NCBI GenBank assembly: GCA_037447655.1 | Contig: JBBHKE010000752.1 | Location: 1 to 64,000, forward strand | From: Zygnema cylindricum | Taxonomy: Eukaryota > Streptophyta > Zygnematophyceae > Zygnematales > Zygnemataceae | Length of the DNA: 64,000 nucleotides | Reading direction: 5' to 3' | In this document: positions 62,122-64,000 of the stretch, piece by piece | Layout of the letters: every line of letters starts with the position of its first letter | How positions within the stretch are numbered: the first letter of the stretch is position 1 | Made by a program: the position numbers and the translations under genes | The notes under the pieces: model-generated | Seen by the model: only the letters and a program-made list of their open reading frames with translations | Told to the model about the DNA's origin: nothing | The model's database searches: none

Positions 62122-64000
62122 GCGTTCGTTGCAACACAAGTCGTGGGAGAGGATACCGATGATGACGATGGAGAACTACTCCTCAACGAGGAGTTGGAGG
62201 TGAAAGGTGAGCCGGAGATTCCAAGGAGGCAAAAGTGTGCTTTCGGTGGAGTGAAAGAAGCTCCTTAAGAATGATGGATCATTGATTCAGGAGCCTCTAT
62301 GCATATGTGTAGAGAAAAACATTGTTTACCAAAATGAGAAAGATCCCTACTATAGAGATAGAGTATGGGGATGGGAGAATAGTGACCACTAATTTAGTGG
62401 GATCATTAGATCTGAAGGTCCTAGTTGGTGGAAAGACATCTATAGTCACTTTCTCTAATGTCCTTTTTATTCTGGAGCTGAACAAAAATCTTATCTCTAC
62501 GTCGGTCTTAGATGATAAGGGTTTTGAGACTAGTACTAAGAAAGGAGTCTTTGTTGCTAGCTATGAGAATGAAGTGTACTTCACAACTGAAAAGGGTAGC
62601 CAAGGAATGTTTAGGCTGAATTTGAGTAATGGAAAGACGAGAGTTTACTATGATGGTGTAAGTGATTTGATGATGTGGCATAAAAGATTGGGACATGTGC
62701 ATCTAGATAGGTTGAAGGAAATGAAGAAAACGGGTGTAGTTGAGGGCATACATTTTGGAGATAATGAGACTTTGGATGATTGTAGTGGGTGTGCTCAAGG
62801 AAAGGCCCACAGATTGCCTTTTCCAAAAGCCGCAACATATAAGGGTGAAAAGGTTTTAGATTTGGTTCACACTGACATATGGGGACCGGCCAAAGTGCCA
62901 TCAGTTGGAGGGAAAAGATTTATGCTTACTATCACTTATGATTGGTCTAGATACTCTAGAGTATATTTCTTGAAAAACAAATCTGAGGCTTTGGCTTATT
63001 TTAAGGAATATAAATCATGGAGTGAAAAGCTTCATGAGACACCTATAAAGAGAATAAGAAGTGATAATGGGGGGGAATTCAATTCTAATGAGTTTGAGGA
63101 TTACTTGAAAGAGGAAGGGGTTCAACACCAAAAGATAGTCCCAAAGAACCCGGAACAAAATGGTGTAGCCGAGAGACTAAATCGGACATTAAGTGATAGT
63201 GCCCGTAGCATGTTGACGGATAAAAAGATAAGGAAAAGGTTTTGGGCAGAAGCTATGAATTGTGCTAACTATCTCAAAAATAGAGTCCTTACCTCAGCTG
63301 TAAAAGGTCAAACACCTTATGAAAGATGGACCGGGAAAAAACCTAACATATCACACTTAAAGGTGTTTGGAAGTCAAGTGTTCCGTTTAAACACAAAAAA
63401 ATCTGATTGGAAGTTAGACGCTAGAGGAAAGCCGGGATACTAACTTGGGTATGATGAGAACGTAAAAGGGTACAGAGTTTATGATCTCAGAAAGGAAGAC
63501 ATAATTCTAGTGAAACACTTGGTAGTTATGGACAAAGGAAAATCCATAGATCCCTTTAAGTACACTAAACCGGTCAGAATTAGATTTGAATCCGAAAGTG
63601 GATTAGATTCAGATTCTACTAACCGAACTCCGGTTCAGCCTGACTTTGCAGAGGAAGAGGAAAACTGACCGAGAGTGATCAGCTTTTGGAGTCACACCTT
63701 CCAATTCAAATCGAGGAAGAAAACGAGGAAATACGAGAAATGGACGATGAACAACAGGAGAAGGACTCCACGGATAGGGGAGAAGGTGAAGTTGTTCGGA
63801 GGAACCCGAGATTACCCTCGATTCCCGCGTCGGAATTTGAAGGGGGAAGAAGAAGCAGCAAGAGGCTTCAAGAGAGAGAAGTGAACAACAAGGTAACTAA
63901 GCTATCACATTTGAGAGAACTCCAGACTTACTCAGAAGCAGTTAATAGTCCGGAAGGTGGTAGATGGGTGACAGCTATTAATGATGAGATGGCTTCTATC
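62122..64000 (+). pseudogene. Family H copia protease-integrase-RT start, runs off window
   Basis: Acidic linker DDDDGELLLNEELE, two stops before WIIDSGASMHMC (active site kept), and a frameshift at about 62320. An open frame at 62322-63443 then carries IPTIEIEYGDGRIVTTN, DCSGCAQGKAHRLPFPK, HTDIWGPAKVPS, RSDNGGEFNS and QNGVAERLNRTL (complete DDE set). A stop falls at 63441, then KGYRVYDLRKEDIILVKHL. A stop at 63666 is followed, after a frame change, by [20 protein letters not shown] and INDEMASI at the window end. Confidence 0.93.

Overview
The window is eukaryotic nuclear DNA, most likely from a plant-lineage (streptophyte) genome. The best evidence is one ordinary gene, read on the minus strand at 19946-25244. 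Its four exons join into a 114-residue PAM16/TIM16 (mitochondrial import motor) whose sequence is plant-like, and its 5' flank carries a telobox and a Site II motif. The species cannot be named from the sequence.

Almost everything else is LTR retrotransposon. From 1 to about 19.2 kb and from 30.8 kb to the end lie nested, inverted and truncated Ty1/copia elements, which I sort by LTR into families: A (LTR starts TGTTGG), B (TGTTGAAAT), C (TGTTGAAAAGAGG), D (TGTAGAAATT), E (divergent) and H (TGTTGAAAAAAG). Two Ty3/gypsy elements are also present: a plus-strand one at about 42.87-46.15 kb that is interrupted by a complete family D copia (46148-52581), and a minus-strand one at about 53.4-60.06 kb with a PHD-like finger after its integrase and a 10-N assembly gap. 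Coding regions carry stops, frameshifts and lost catalytic residues, so no copy looks autonomous. Family D and family H are the least decayed.

The region 19.2-30.8 kb has no copia LTRs. It holds PAM16, with long introns full of purine/pyrimidine repeats, a 168-bp-arm palindrome and partial exon duplications. Upstream are MITE-like elements, including a 951-bp PIF/Harbinger-like element with TTA target duplications nested inside a larger fold-back element.

The most unusual signals are shared by the copia families and are not explained by their proteins. (1) Most of the longer LTRs contain an antisense tRNA-like module with D-arm and T-arm/B-box sequences. (2) The LTR 3' end folds into a hairpin that covaries between families and holds an ATG in its loop. 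(3) Directly after it is a Drosophila-copia-type primer site matching the anticodon region of initiator tRNA-Met, which lies inside the gag reading frame. (4) A U3 hairpin with a conserved core resembling TTGTAGTCACTGA recurs in most families.
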